Of a stretch of DNA of 64,000 nucleotides, positions 32,953 through 45,650 are shown one piece after another. Position 1 is the first letter of the stretch. The number at the start of each line of letters is the position of its first letter. The stretch comes from Echinarachnius parma (taxonomy: Eukaryota > Echinodermata > Echinoidea > Clypeasteroida > Echinarachniidae). The stretch spans positions 141,306 through 205,305 of the forward strand of contig JBAMJV010002070.1 of NCBI GenBank assembly GCA_037951105.1, written 5' to 3'. The notes beneath the pieces are model-generated. The model saw only the letters and a program-made list of their open reading frames with translations. It ran no database searches and had not been told where the DNA came from. The translations under genes and the position numbers were made by a program.

Positions 32953-33317
32953 TTAAAGGGACTTAGTAACATTGTACAAATCCCTCATACCTTGTTGTAT
33001 TCGTATTAACAATAAAAGCATGTGACAGGTTTCATTTTTTTTCAAATTTCCCTTTCGTTAAAAAGATATTTAAGATTGAAGTGTTCAGATATGAAATTAT
33101 CTATGAGACGTGTACAATTTTACAAAGTAAGTGCAATGAGTAAGTAAATATCACTTTGCATTTTTGCTCATCTCTTGGCCAAACAACATCCAATCAACTT
33201 GAAATGTTCACATATTAGTTTACTTTCTAGACATATCGGATCACACCAATACACATTGTATCAACCACTCATCACTTTTTGCACATGTATGTCAACAGAG
33301 TTACTAGATCCCTTTAA
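32953..33317. mobile_element. MITE, TTAAAGGG-CTAGTAAC family, full copy
   Basis: Left TTAAAGGGACTTAGTAACAT, right, inverted, TTAAAGGGATCTAGTAACTC. The interior carries CTTGTTGTATTCGTATTAAC, CCTTTCGTTAAAAAGATATT and a CACTCATCACTTTTTGCACA block. It is about 365 bp including both TTAA. Relatives lie at 48660, 49160, 51998, 53335 and 54984. Confidence 0.9.
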
Positions 33318-33599
33318 TTTAATAGGTCAACATTGAAATCTCAGCAGTACGAACACACCTCTCTGCTACCATTTCCAGTAGCACTTCAGTAAAGTAATCA
33401 GAGTAAATCTGTGTTTGCCCTCGTGTCTCACCATGGCATGCCACACTACAATCCCAGCTCCGTCATTGCACTGCACGCTGATCACACGCACTTGCTCACA
33501 TACGTCACATGACCCCATCACACCTCCCCCGCTCCGGGGAAACTCGGCGTGAACTGCGCTATCAATTGATTTAGGTAAATAATCCACGCTGATAGTTGA

Positions 33600-36050
33600 T
33601 CGGGGCTCACTTCTGTACAATTTGCACATGTAATGTATGTACACTTGAACATGCTGAGCTACCACTGTGATACAGGTAAAATTCGTTCATCAGTTTGGAT
33701 TGCCAATAAAAACCTCCAACAAGCATGTTACAACTGTGAAATAAATTATGTTCCAATTTTTCAGTGAAGATGATCTATATCTTGGGCAAATAATCCACAC
33801 GGTTGAGGGCATATTTCTGTATAATTTGCACATGTATATATACTTGTTCATGCCGAGCTACCACTGCGATACCACTACAATCCATTCATCATTTTGGATT
33901 GCCAATAAAAACCTTTACAAGCATGCAATATTTAAAACTGTGATATAAATTATGATTTTGTTTTCTGTTTTTTCTGTGCCGATGATCTACAACTGTGTTT
34001 AAAAATCCATCACTTCATCAGTTTTGATGGCCAATAAAAACCTCCTCCACAAGCATGCAATACTTACAACTGGGCAATTCCATAAATTCGGACGTACATT
34101 TCACACACTTCAATTAGGTACTAAAGAAGAAGTTAATGTAAATCATACGATTTTATGTGATCAATAGATTGCAAATGATGAGTAGAAAATAATAATATGA
34201 CTTATTCAGATTTTACCACCTTAATGACCTTGTACTGATTAAAAAACACTGCATGGTCGGACGTACTCAGAGAAAATGATTTTTCTGACAAGAGGATTTC
34301 AACTGGAAAACTCTGTGAAGTTAATCATTTTTTGGGGCCAAATCATCTATTACCATATTGATAAGATTGTAAATGATGGGAAATATAAAAAAAATTGTAA
34401 TATTTTCCCTTCGAAGTATGGAATATTTACGCTTTATTTTTGTGTCGGACGTACAATGTCGGACGTACAAGACTGCCATGTCGGACGTACATGTGTTATA
34501 CCAATGCAAGTCTACTTGCTGCTGAAATATTTGCTGTAAATAGACACTTTAAGTCATAGTTAGTAAGTAATGTTGTCTTAAATGGTAGACATAAACATTT
34601 TATCACTGTACCATTAAATTTTGGCAGTATAATACAAATAAAAACACAAATAATCTTCACTAACATGAATATGCACTGATGGGACTACATGAACTAGATT
34701 TATAATGTATATTTGAAGTTTAGGGTTGATTTTTCATCACAAAATGTATGTTTGTTGTTCTTTCCTACTAAGAAAATTGTTAAATGTCCTAAGTGAGTCA
34801 AAACAAAATAATAATTATACAACGTGGTCCACCTGAAGTATGTTTTTATGATATATTTTAGAATGACAGCATGATAGTGTGTAGTATTAGTATGTAAATA
34901 GCCATACAAAAATGTGACTATGGAATGTCCAGCCGTATGATGATGATTTGTTATAATTAGGGATATGAATCACTAAGTAATTAAGAGATATTACATTTGA
35001 ATACACTCTTTAATCATACAGATAAGATACAGTGTGAATTTAAGTGTTTTAGGCTGGCAAAACTCTATTCATTTCAATGCCGTGTCGGACGTACATGGTC
35101 GGACGTACGCAAAAAGTGTACGTCCGACCACCCATTTTTTCCGTAATTAGTGATGATTGGAATTTTTTTTTTTACTCTCTGTGTACAGGGGTTAGAACTT
35201 GCTTTGCATTGACATCCTGCCCTTTATTGGGTTCTTTGTCTTTTCGTGAAATAGAAATTAAGTGTTTTTCCGTGTCGGACGTACATGACAAAAATAGTCC
35301 TGATATTAATTAGCTACAAATCGTAATTAAAAGAGTATTTTTCTAATTTTTTTGTGTTAATTGATTCAGAAAGTTATACTGTTTACATCTATCATGGTCA
35401 ATTAATTATTCAGTCTTTTTTAATTGAAATACATAAAAAGATCAAATGGTATGTTACAGCAAAGAAAAATCAGCAACTTCAGTATGCCTTGATTTGGAAG
35501 GGTCTCTTGACCTTGAACTTAGTCAAAAAAAATTTTAACGAATGGTTTTTGACAGTTCACATTATTACCTTCAAATTGATGTATTATTTGGACCAATATG
35601 ATGATTTTGAAATTTTGGCCTACTGGTTGACATATTTATGGAATTGCCCAACTGTGAAATAAACAAGGTTTTGTTTTTTTACTGAAACGGATGTTGCACA
35701 ACTGTGTTGCAACATTCATTCATCAGTTTGGATGGCCATTAAAAAATAAAAACACAAGCATGCAATATTGGAAACTGTGAGATAAATGTGTTTTTTCTGA
35801 ATGGATGATCTACAAAGCTGTGCGTTACACAGTACTTAACCTTCATTTATTCACCAGTTTGGATTGTCCGCAATAAAACCTCTTCATGCATGTTATATAA
35901 CTTACATCCATTTAAAACTGAGAAATATATGTTTTTTTTTGTTATGCATGGACGATCTACAAACTGCTATACAATCTAAATTCATTCACGAAGTATAAAT
36001 GGCCAATAAAGGCTCAACAACCATTTTGTATCGTTAAAACTGGAACATAT
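33600..36050. repeat. Tandem array with GCCAATAAAAACCTC units, interrupted
   Basis: Units of about 130-190 bp share TCATCAGTTTGGATTGCCAA, TAAAAACCTC, ACAAGCATGCAATA, AACTGTGAAATAAAT and GATGATCTACAACTGTG. Units lie at about 33690, 33880, 34010, 35700, 35850 and 35990. A 1576-bp element splits one unit at its AACTG. Confidence 0.85.
34073..35648. mobile_element. 1576-bp inverted-repeat element with nine TCGGACGTAC motifs
   Basis: The termini GGCAATTCCATAAAT and ATTTATGGAATTGCC are exact 15-bp inverted repeats. CAACTG flanks both sides (34067-34072, 35649-35654), a likely 6-bp target duplication, and removing the insert restores the array unit ACAACTGTGAAATAAA. Inside are nine copies of TCGGACGTAC (near 34088, 34256, 34445, 34459, 34481, 35085, 35099 and 35275, plus one inverted at 35118). 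No transposase-length frame exists; a 102-codon frame at 35354-35662 has no known motif. It is a non-autonomous transposon of unassigned superfamily. Confidence 0.85.
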
Positions 36051-36479
36051 AAATATGTACCCATTCTAGATGTATGATACAGTGCATCAAATTTAACAGT
36101 GATCTGTACAAATTAAAAATAATATACTGACATTAATTGACGATAACAAATGTGATCACGACACTGAATTTCCATTTTTGAAAACTTACTACAGTATTTA
36201 TAAGTCAAAATAAACTTTCTACATAAGTGCAGTAATCTGCAGTAATCCCTATTGATGTGTACAAATCAATAGGGATTACTGCAGACAAACATTATGGTCA
36301 AAATTTATTCCGACCAATATTGGTCAAAATAAATTTCGACTGGTGTATATGGACAGGTCTGTATATAAATGGACACAACTATTAGCTTCAACACTCTTCT
36401 GACCTACAAATGCAACATCAGCATTCTACCATATATTGAACTGAACAATTTCAGAATATTATGTACATGATGTACATGG
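36051..36479. other. AT-rich spacer with a short inverted repeat
   Basis: GCAGTAATCCCTATTGAT and its complement ATCAATAGGGATTACTGC occur close together around 36240-36284 as a short hairpin. Otherwise unique. Confidence 0.6.
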
Positions 36480-37430
36480 AATATAACAATCTACGTGTAC
36501 TCACATCATGAATGAATAATCCAAAATTGTGGTCACCACGAACCGCTTCCAAGCTCGAAAAGTGACTACATACCATTTGGGAAACAGTACCAGGCTACAA
36601 AAATACCAACTCCCTGTGCTGTATATGTACATTAAATACCTGCAAACACCGTTATTCACAATACATCAACACCAACACTGTACGACGACTGAATGACCTA
36701 AAAAAATGATATAGATATTGGAACTACATGTAGCTGCTGATCGATGATTCACTTTAAGTTTAATAGGAGTTTACACCAATTTACATAACAGCAATTTATA
36801 TAACATCAATCTCCAACTACAATAATGTACTTACCACAATGGATAATCCAAAATGTGATCACCACAAACCGCTTCCACACCCGAAAAAGTGACCGTATAT
36901 CGAGGCACCAGTCTACGAAAACTCCCTAGATGCTGTATAATATAACGTGACTATGTACCCGCAGACACCGGTATTCACAACTGTATCAACACCAACACTT
37001 TGCACCAACGGCCGACCTACAAAATTATACCTATTCTTCTAGATATATTGGAACTAGCTGATGATTCAGGAATTCACAGCACACTATTGACAACATTGAA
37101 AATAATCTATATAAATTATATTATGTCCAATGAACTTTAATACAGCGATGTATAATCCAGAATGTGATCACCACGAGCCGCTTCAACACCCGAAAAGTCA
37201 CTATATATTCTGTGACTATAACTGTTATAACACCAAACACCGGTATGCATATCAACATGCAACACCAACAGGCAGGCAACACTGTGCGCCTGGACGACTA
37301 CTGACTGACCTACAAAGTACTTATTGCAGTTACTGGAGCCAGCTGATACACACTCTTGTAGTTACCACACTAAATTCTCTCTGCCACCGGACTCTCCACT
37401 CTCGGATTACGCTACTTTTTTATTGACTGT
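36480..37430. repeat. Tandem array, three units of about 300-345 bp
   Basis: Units start near 36490, 36832 and 37131. They share GGATAATCCAAAATGTGATC, ACCACRARCCGCTTCMACAC, CCGAAAAGT, CACCGGTATTCACAA, AACACCAACACT and GACCTACAAA. Confidence 0.85.
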
Positions 37431-38589
37431 GCTTAGTAGACCATGGCCGGGCCTCAGTATCTGCTCCACTCTGTACACACAATGTACTGTATGTACACAA
37501 GTACAGTATGTACATATTGACAGCGCAAAGCTGGTCTAGTCTAACCATCCCAGACCAGGACTAACAAAACGTCCTTGATTACACAACTCTCGTAATTTAT
37601 AATGCATGTGTTTTAGTCTACCCATATGCAGACTAATTAAGGCCGTCAATTTTGTAGAATCCACACAGGACTATAGTTCCAAAAGATCGACTCTGGTTGG
37701 GTTCTATAAAGAATGCATGTTTTTTTATTTGATAGATCATTCCAACAATCATGATAAATGTTATGGCTTTGTGTAAACATTCATTTCTGGGACAAGTCAT
37801 ACATTTGAAGCATGCAGTGACCTACTTCACTTATGAACCAGGTTTGGGTTTTGAAGAGGAAGTACATGTATACTGGCATTATAAGACCTGTTCTAACTTT
37901 GAACCCATTCAGGACTGGGACCCAAATACTCAGGCTATATACATTAGTCTAGATAGAGAATGCATGACATTGTACCAAAATCGTAGCCTTGAATGGGTTT
38001 CCCTGTCAAAACATTAATAACTTTTACTAGTAATGAGGTAAAATCTGAAGAAAAAAAAACATACTCTGCAATCAAATACATTTTTTCCTTATCTAAAACA
38101 GGATTATACATGTACATCAGTATAAGAAGAGAATTTTTCATTGCAATTATTAAGTCATTAGCAAACTAGGTAGTAAACTGTTCATATCTACTTCATTTTA
38201 CAAATTTAACAACACATTTATCACTTGCTCCTATATACAATAGAACAAATTTATTCTACAATTAAATACCAATTTTCTTTAATCCACAAGACAAATGGTC
38301 CTTTACTCTTACATTCATTTAACTTTATTAAGGTTTGGCACAGAACAAAAAGTACTAATTTGCTAAACTATCGGGTCTGGGCAGGCTGGAATTGAGCAAA
38401 TAAAAAGAAAAGGGAGCGATAATCATTACTACAGAACTAGAGCAAGAACTCGAGAGGCGCACCTTTTGTCCCTAAGTGGGTCCCGCTATTGTTCCACTTA
38501 GCGAGAAAAAACCTAGGGCGCTGAAAAGGCCACTTAAATAAATACTGGCCCGATCAATACGATTGGGTGCATCAATTGTGGGAGGGTAT
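37431..38589. other. Intergenic DNA
   Basis: Unique sequence apart from the small element at 37902-38000. No coding region is supported. Confidence 0.5.
37902..38000. mobile_element. CCCATTCAGGACTG small element, diverged copy
   Basis: AACCCATTCAGGACTGGGAC at left and CTTGAATGGGTT at right are inverted ends. The interior, with ACTCAGGCTATA and AGAGAATGCATG, matches the 86-bp element at 51615-51700 in reverse orientation. TTAA flanks are not preserved. Confidence 0.65.
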
Positions 38590-39420
38590 AAGCCCAATGT
38601 CGCCGCCTTTCTCATAGAAAGTCCGGTGGAAGTGTATCATCACAAACTTTGTCTTTGCATAACAACCTTTCCAAGGACTCATAAACATTAAAAGAGAAAT
38701 TGATATTGTTTATAAAAATATGAAGTATCAAACAACAGGTTTAAAATTTGACAGTTTAGGTTATGAAAACACTAATGTCCCCACCTTTCTCATTGGAAAT
38801 CTTGCATTTAACTGTAATTTCAAATACATTTATAATGACTCTCAAAAGATTTAATATATTCTTGTAAGATATACACATTAAGTATCGAAAGTAAGTATCT
38901 GGTAAGCTAAAGCCCTAACATAGATGCCTTTCTGATCAATAACATTTTGGAACTGTATCATCAAATTGTATCTGTCTGTGATTTAATGCCCTTCCAAAAT
39001 TTGATCTATTTTTTGGGTAAATTAACTGTTCTTGTTTATAATACAAAAGTATCTTTAAAACAAGTTTAAGATTTGAGAGTTTGGGTTATTGGTATTAGCT
39101 GTAACCCTAATGTCCCTGCCTTTCCCATTGAAAATCTTGTACAAATATTACATGAAACTGTACAGGTCTGTGCCTAAAATATTGATTTGTTTGTATAAGA
39201 ACAATATTCTTGTTTGAAATACATCAAGAATTAAAAAACAAGTTTAAGATTTCAGAATTTGGGTTGTGGTATGGCAGAATCTTGTGGGCATGTATCATCA
39301 CATGTATCTGTGCGTAACAACCCTTTTAAAGATTGGATACGTTTTTTTATAAATACATGTTTCTTGTTTAATCTGGCTACACCTAAAATGACTTTCATAA
39401 TTTGTTTACTAGCCCAAAGT
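38590..39420. repeat. Decayed tandem array, units of about 170-185 bp
   Basis: Four or five units share AATGTCCCCACCTTTCTCAT, TGGAAATCTTG, TGTATCATCA, CTGTGCGTAACAACCCTT, TTCTTGTTTATAATAC and AACAAGTTTAAGATTTGAGA. Confidence 0.75.
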
Positions 39421-40171
39421 AGAATGTAGTTGGCCCTGGGCCAGTGTAAGTCTCAAGTCCTGGCTAATAAGGTAGGTTCACCTCCTGTATTTAATTGACA
39501 TGATCAGTGGCATAGCTATGAGGGGCAGGGGCATGTGCCCCCCCCCCCCTTATTTGACAAAAACAATACAAAACATAACTGATATTTGAGTATTGTTAGC
39601 AGTTCTAGAAAGAGAGAAAAAATGTAAACAAAAGAAGAAGAGAGAAATAGAGTGAACCACTCCCCCCCCCCCCCCCCCCCCCAATCAGTCGGATCTTGCT
39701 ACGCCATTGGAAATGATGCATCGAGTGATGAATGGCATTTTAAAGTCGTCTCCTTCTTTTTTAGAGAGTTATTTTTGATACGTGCAAGTCACTTTCAGTT
39801 ACTACAACTATTTATGGATAGATGCAAGCGAGATATGATTTTTTATTTCAGGAAACCGGGTGAGTAAGAAGTAGAACGTATGATAGTCATATGATCATGT
39901 GATGCTCGTGCTGTCTATAAAAAAAAAAAAAACAGAGACAATTTTTCCTGAGCTTGATACATGTACATGTAGATAAAATACAGGCTGTCCAAGAAAACAA
40001 ATTCATATGCAATATACAATATTTAAATATCAAGAAGTCGTATTTTATCAGCAATAATTTATTTTTTGGGGCAATATATTGTATGTTCACATTGTCCATT
40101 TATTTAATTGTCTTAACAAATTTATTTGTTACAATGTATATATTATGATTATGTACAATTATCTTTCAGTT

Positions 40172-40250
40172 TCACCCATTGCCTACACTAACCCGGTGGG
40201 CCCTGTATTAACTCTATGTGAATTTTAAAAATCTAGTACTAGAGAACAGG
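40172..40250 (+). mobile_element. SINE-like body fragment
   Basis: CCCATTGCCTACACTAACCC, GGTGGGCCCTGTATTAACTC and AGAGAACAGGC match 25505-25612 and 63610-63700. Confidence 0.5.
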
Positions 40251-40643
40251 CTATTTGTCTATGCTTGCAAAATAGTCTGTGCAAATGTCTGTGCCACACT
40301 GATATTGATAACTAAAATATGTTACTGTTTTGAGACTAGTCTTCTTCTCTTATAAGATATTTGGTATATATTTCTTTTAAAACATTTCAAGACCTGAACT
40401 ACATGTTCTGCTCCACGGCTGATGCCTGAATAAGTCTTCATTGACAAGTGAGGTTAAATGTAAAGCCTTAAATCAAGGCTACTCACTCCCCTTTTCCTCC
40501 TTCTCATCATTAAAGGCCCACTTATGGATATGCACATGATACAAATATGAAATCACTTGTATCATCTGTAATATGGCAGGATATGGTAGTTCATACCTTC
40601 TGCTATTCATAAAAGAAACAAAATAGAGTGAGAACTAAAATGG

Positions 40644-40708
40644 GACGGACGGACGGACGGATGGACAGACGGACGAATGGATGGACAGACGGACGAATGG
40701 ACGGACAA
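40644..40708. repeat. GGAC/GGAT microsatellite
   Basis: Imperfect (GGAC)n with GACGAATGGATG interruptions, about 60 bp. Confidence 0.9.
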
Positions 40709-41047
40709 CCTTAAAACATCATTCCTCCATCCTTAATTTGGCTTCTTTGTTGGCGGAGGGATACAAATAATTATGTTTATAACAAAACCATCTTCACTTA
40801 CCTGTTGAGAAGTGATGTAACCAGGCATTATGTAAAAATAAAAAGAGAGAAAAGAAACAAATAGAAAATTAGCTACCTATTTTTGAATATATAAATCATA
40901 ACAATTAAAATATAAATCATTCATTCAAACTATACATTATTACAATTTACTATTTTTAAAAAAATACCCTAGATCTAAAAAACAGTGTTGAATCCAAATA
41001 TATTCATGATTAATATCAATAATGAATATTTTCCAAACTGTAGAGCT

Positions 41048-41624
41048 TTAAAGGGAGTGTCCGCCTTTTACAAATCGTCTGAGCAGTTTCCAGTAGACGG
41101 ATGAGGATGAATTTAACACCCACATACAATTTATGATTGAACAACCCTGTAATTTGGATTCTACAAATAAAAAACAAATTATATATCGGCCAATAAATGT
41201 GTTCAACTGATTTAGCATAATATTATAACAATTTTCTAGTTATTCTTGTAAAAGTGTTGTACAGACGAAATTTTTCAAAGGTACGGCACAAAAAATGTCT
41301 CGAAAATGGATAACAAACAATTACATAGTCAGTTTTACAAGTCTTAGTTATTTTGTTTAGTATTAGCTTTATACGCCGTTCGATAACTCTCACCGCAATG
41401 CGCCGGCAGCTATCGTGAGCGAAATTTTGCACAGGCGAAGCCGCGTAATGCAATATAAACGACTTTCTGTCTCTTTTATTATTTTAAGGTCTATAACTCC
41501 ACGAAAAGGAGATTTCAAGCCCTATGTTTTTCAAGGAAGCTGTTTACTGACATTTTCTTTCATGTAAGACAAAAACCTCGCAACGTTTGAAATTTAGCTT
41601 GCAAAAGGCGGACACTCCCTTTAA
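41048..41624. mobile_element. 577-bp MITE, TTAAAGGGAGTGTCCGCC family
   Basis: The ends TTAAAGGGAGTGTCCGCCTT are perfectly inverted for about 22 bp (CTTTT / AAAAG extends it), with TTAA at each side. The interior is AT-rich with a CpG-bearing centre. No coding capacity and no second copy in the window. Confidence 0.9.
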
Positions 41625-41639
41625 TGATAGTAGTTTGCA

Positions 41640-43080
41640 ACTTTATTTCATTACGGAAGCTTCACAAATGCCCCATCTTCAATCCAGCGTAACGTTACGC
41701 ACATTGTTCCCGCCTCTAACACAATAAGCTTAGTAAAATAGACCCAATCCTTTTTGGAGGACATGCTAATCCTAACGAGTTATGAAAACAAACGCTGCTT
41801 TCTTCATTGTTGCTTTTTCACTGCACACATTTTCTGAATAAAGTTAGTTCTAACTTTCTAACTCCTTTTTTTTCCAGAATTGACAGTGAAGGACTAAATT
41901 TCTTTCAAAAATACTCTTAAAATTTTCTTTAAAAATCCTTCGACGAGATGTTCATAAAATTGAGAGGAAGTTTTCAGGAACTAGTCAAGTAATATCAACA
42001 TAATTATTATATATTTTTTTCCTTGCATATAATATAGAGCCCAATTCTTCTTCCAGCAAAGTATTACATAATACGTCCCCGCCTTTAACACCATTTAGAC
42101 TTACTTAGGCAAATCCTTATTGGAGGACACTGTAATCCAAACGAATTATGGAAACAAATGATTGTTTTACTTTCATTTGCTTCTTCCCTGCCTATCTTGT
42201 CCCCGCCTCTAAAGGCCCGGTCACACATCACCGGAAAGCGTGAATGGAACACAATGAGCTTTAATACTAAAGTCAATCCTTATTGGAGGACACACTAATC
42301 CAAACGAATTATGGAAACAAATGATTGTTTTACTTTCATTTGCTTCTTCCCTGCCTATCTTGTCCCCGCCTCTAAAGGCCGGTCACACATCACCGGAAAG
42401 CGTGAATGGAACACAATGAGCTTTAATACTAAAGTCAATCCTTATTGGAGGACACGCTAATCCTAACAACTTATGGAAACAAACAATTGTTTTCCTTCCA
42501 TTTGCCACTACGCTGCACAACATTTTGGGGTTTCTAGAAGGCTATTTCTGGACACAAAAACTACAACAAAGTTTCCTTCCAAAATTCTGTCAACGAGCTT
42601 TACATAAAACTGTGATGAGGAGATTTTGAAGAACTATGAGAGAAATTACAATGTGTTTTTCTTTTTCAGAAATTGTTTTTCTTGAATATTAGAGCTCAAT
42701 TGTTCATCAAGCATAACATTACATAAGTCCCAGCCTTCAACACAATTTAGACTTACTTAGACCAATCCTTGGAAGACAGACTAATCGTAATGACTTCTGG
42801 AAATTAAACGCCTGCTTTCTTCACAGTCACTACTTCACTGCACACATTTTTATTACTAGAAGGCCATTTCTGGACAAAATGGCAGCGTAATGCCATAGTT
42901 CTCACAAAAACTACCAAAAGGTTTCCTTCCAAAGTTCTTACAACGAGCTTTCCATTAAACCGTGATGAGGAGAGTTTGAAGAACTACCAAGGAACTTAAA
43001 ATGTAAATTATTCAAAGAAATTGTTTTCCTTGAATATGAGAGCCCAATTCTTGTTACAGCATACCATTAATTACATAAAA
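41640..43080. repeat. Tandem array, units of about 163 bp with a near-identical core
   Basis: Units at about 42114, 42277 and 42439 begin TCCTTATTGGAGGACAC and continue through GAATTATGGAAACAAATGAT, TCCCTGCCTATCTTGTCCCC and GGTCACACATCACCGGAAAG. The first two are almost identical. Diverged relatives lie at about 41750 and 42764. The flanks add TTCTGGACA/CTACMAAAGGTTTCCTTCC blocks. Confidence 0.85.
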
Positions 43081-43354
43081 TTGAATGCTAGTGCTTATCA
43101 AAAGCCACAGACAAACCCAAAAGGATAAGAATTCAAATACAAGGAGTGCGAGAGATCACCCAAAGTGATGCCACCTTATAAAGTAAATTAAAACATATAG
43201 AGGAAAGTGACCAGCATTTAAAAAGAAATTTTTCAAAACATGAGCAAAGATGAGCGAATGAAATTGGGAAAGTATCCAGCATTAAAATGAAATGAATGAA
43301 CATGAATGAGCAAAGAAAATCAGGCTATAATGCCCACATCTGAGCCCAAAACTT
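43081..43354. other. Unique spacer
   Basis: Weak internal repetition of ATGAGCAAAGA and CCAGCATT words only. Confidence 0.5.
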
Positions 43355-43644
43355 CCAGGGGGGTGTTTCACAAAGATCCTAAGTTGAACTTAACTCCAAG
43401 TTAAGCCATTTGTAGCCTTGGAATAAAATATATTTGAAAGCAAAAATTCAAGTACTTTAGACTTTTCACATGAAATCTCCTTGATAATAGAAAAATATTA
43501 GTGATTTTTAACAACATTTTATGCCTTTTAAAGTGACTTTTACATTGTTTTTTTTTCAAAGAAACTAATGGCTTTCCATACTTTTTAATGGCTTTCCATA
43601 CTTTTTAAGTTCAACTTAGGATCTTTGTTGAAACACCCCCCTGG
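43355..43644. mobile_element. GGGTGTTTCACAAAGATCC inverted-repeat MITE
   Basis: CAGGGGGGTGTTTCACAAAG at left is mirrored at CTTTGTTGAAACACCCCCCT at right, and symmetry runs on through ATCCTAAGTTGAACTTAA. It is about 290 bp. A left-end relative lies at 63262-63480. Confidence 0.85.
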
Positions 43645-43886
43645 ACCCATATTCATGAAACTCTGCTAGCTTAGTTCCTTTCTAAGTGTTTTTTAAATGC
43701 TAATGTTTATTGAACAACAAACAGTTTTGCTTGTCCCTAATTAGGGTTAGCTGGGTAAGCTTTTAGGTAACCACGAAGTTAACCCTAGTTAGCAACTAAA
43801 ATAGTTTGTGTTTATTTCGTACCCAAGCCATCCAAAATAGACTTAGCAAGGAACTATTAGCTAGCAGGCTTTCATGAATATGGGCC
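43643..43886. mobile_element. GGACCCATATTCATGAAA inverted-repeat MITE
   Basis: The left GGACCCATATTCATGAAACT and right CTTTCATGAATATGGGCC are inverted, with further mirrored CTGCTAGCTTAGTTCC / GGAACTATTAGCTAGCAG. It directly abuts the preceding MITE. The termini resemble those of 24725-25390. Confidence 0.85.
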
Positions 43887-43900
43887 CGTATTGCTAGATG

Positions 43901-43996
43901 GGCCATGCCCGCAACTGAACCCAAAACTTGCAGATTGCTAGACCGGTGCTCTAACCATTGAGCCACAAAGCTTTAACCATTGAGCCACAAAGCCCC
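43901..43996 (-). mobile_element. tRNA-derived SINE head with duplicated A-box block
   Basis: On the minus strand, GGGGCTTTGTGGCTCAATGG, with the A-box-like TGGCTCAATGGTTAGAGC, is followed by GGGTTCAGTTGC as a weak B box. The block GCTTTGTGGCTCAATGGTTA is present twice in tandem. No body or tail of the SINE was identified. Confidence 0.6.
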
Positions 43997-45106
43997 TAGT
44001 ATTGATGGGCGGAAGAACCTGAGGAAGTGAAGACTAACGTGTACAATTAATAAATGCAATCGCTATGATTACATGAAGGCCATGGCTCACATGTACAGCC
44101 ACACACATGGTGGCTTGGGTACAGTGGCGAAGCAAGGGGGGTCCTGGGCACAAGCTCCCCCTCCCCCCCTAGTCTTTCGTCAAGACTCTCGTGCTGATTA
44201 TGCACAATTACGTGAACAGAGTGAGCATCGTGAGCGAAGCAAACAGCCTGATCCTGGATCGAGTGCTTGCGGGAGCCAGTTAGTCCTGCTGACCTCGTGC
44301 CGTCTAGCTCTATCGCAGCTCGTGTAGGGAATCTCCAAGCCATATTGATAAGAGCCTTGACTAAAGGCTGGTCCGGCATTTTTTTCTTCTTCTTTTTGCT
44401 TGCTTGTTAGCCAGTTGTATTTATTTGGGGGCTCTGAATATTGTAAAATCCAACAGCTTCTGTGGGCTCTGCCCCCTGGACCCCAACCGAAATGGCTCGC
44501 TATTTAATACATGCTCCCTCCATTACATAATTCCTGGCTACCCCACTACCTGTGTACATCACTGAAGTGAAACAATTAGTTAAAATACTGTTGTAAAAAT
44601 CAATGGGGGCTTGGCAAAGCTGCTAGTTCCAATCAATAGAATAGCATTGTATCGCACTAATGCCTCAGTGCAGTTGGATAGCACTGAATAGAAGGTCATT
44701 TTGCTCATCTGTCCCTACTAAACAAAAATTGTACTCTATTATTATACAAGCCTCAGCTTTTCTGTACTAGCCTATTCAGTCAAGTACATTTTCACATTTT
44801 ACCTGCCCCAACAGAAAATTTAGCTGTGGCTGTGGTGTACATCCAGGGGAATGCATTTGTAGTCTCTGATTTCATTGGATGATACCGTTCAGATAGAGCA
44901 CTTCTCATTAAATACAGATAAGTCTGCTTATGGTTGTTCATTATTCCATCCATCGTCATACCCAGGATTTTTTCAAGGGGGATGTTTTAGCTTCATACAG
45001 TGGCGTAGTTGGGGTTTGTTTGAATACCTAAAACAGTAATTTTTTAGCCTAAGGGGGGTGTTGAACACCCCAAACACCCCCCTTGGTACGCCAATGATCC
45101 ACCCAT
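43997..45106. other. Intergenic DNA, nothing recognised
   Basis: Short overlapping frames on both strands at 44047-44379 have no recognisable domain. No repeat partner is obvious. Confidence 0.45.
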
Positions 45107-45650
45107 CACACCCGCTAATCTATACCAAGGCTAAGATGAGACAATGCTCAATCGTCAGATGCTACCGTTATACGGATTTGTCGGCTTCGAGACAATCGTT
45201 CTGAAAGGCACTTATTAAGTTTGGTGGTCACTATTCCACCCACCTCACTCTCTAATCTATCTATACCAAGGCTACAGTGACACAATGCTCGATCATCAGA
45301 TGCTGTACTGTTCACATAGAGCACTTTATTGAATATAGATATATGTCTTCTCAAATGCAAGTGAAACTTGAGTCTGTCTAAAAGGTGCATATTTAAGAAA
45401 AGTCTTCCAACGGCCTTTATCGGATGCTACTGTTTAGATGGAAACTAATGGGTGTTCATCCGTCCACCCACCTCACTTGCTTATCTATACCAAGGCTAAG
45501 ATGAGACAATGCTCAATCGTCAGATGCTACCGTTATACGGATTTGTCGGCTTCGAGACAATCGTTCTGAAAGGCACTTATTAAGTTTGGTGGTCACTATT
45601 CCACCCACCTCACTCGCTAATCTATACCAAGGCTGCGATGAGACAATGCG
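45107..45650. repeat. Tandem array; 130-bp identical blocks 366 bp apart
   Basis: The block from ATCTATACCAAGGCTAAGAT through CGGATTTGTCGGCTTCGAGA to CACTATTCCACCCACCTCAC appears at 45118 and 45484 with no difference seen. A more diverged unit lies between them. A related piece is upstream near 44860-44940. Confidence 0.85.

Larger units (their letters stand above)
39421..41047. other. Intergenic DNA with poly-C tracts and a microsatellite
   Basis: C runs at 39539-39549 and 39662-39682 sit near a CATAGCTATGAGGGG / CGCCATTG context. A GGAC microsatellite and a SINE-body fragment are listed separately. No gene is seen. Confidence 0.5.

Noticed and set aside
35354..35662. 102-codon frame as the transposase of the 1.58-kb element
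   Set aside because: Too short, with no recognisable catalytic or DNA-binding motif.
44047..44379. Overlapping frames on both strands (110 and 84 codons)
   Set aside because: Open on both strands in a moderately GC-rich patch, with no family motif and no splice or start context.
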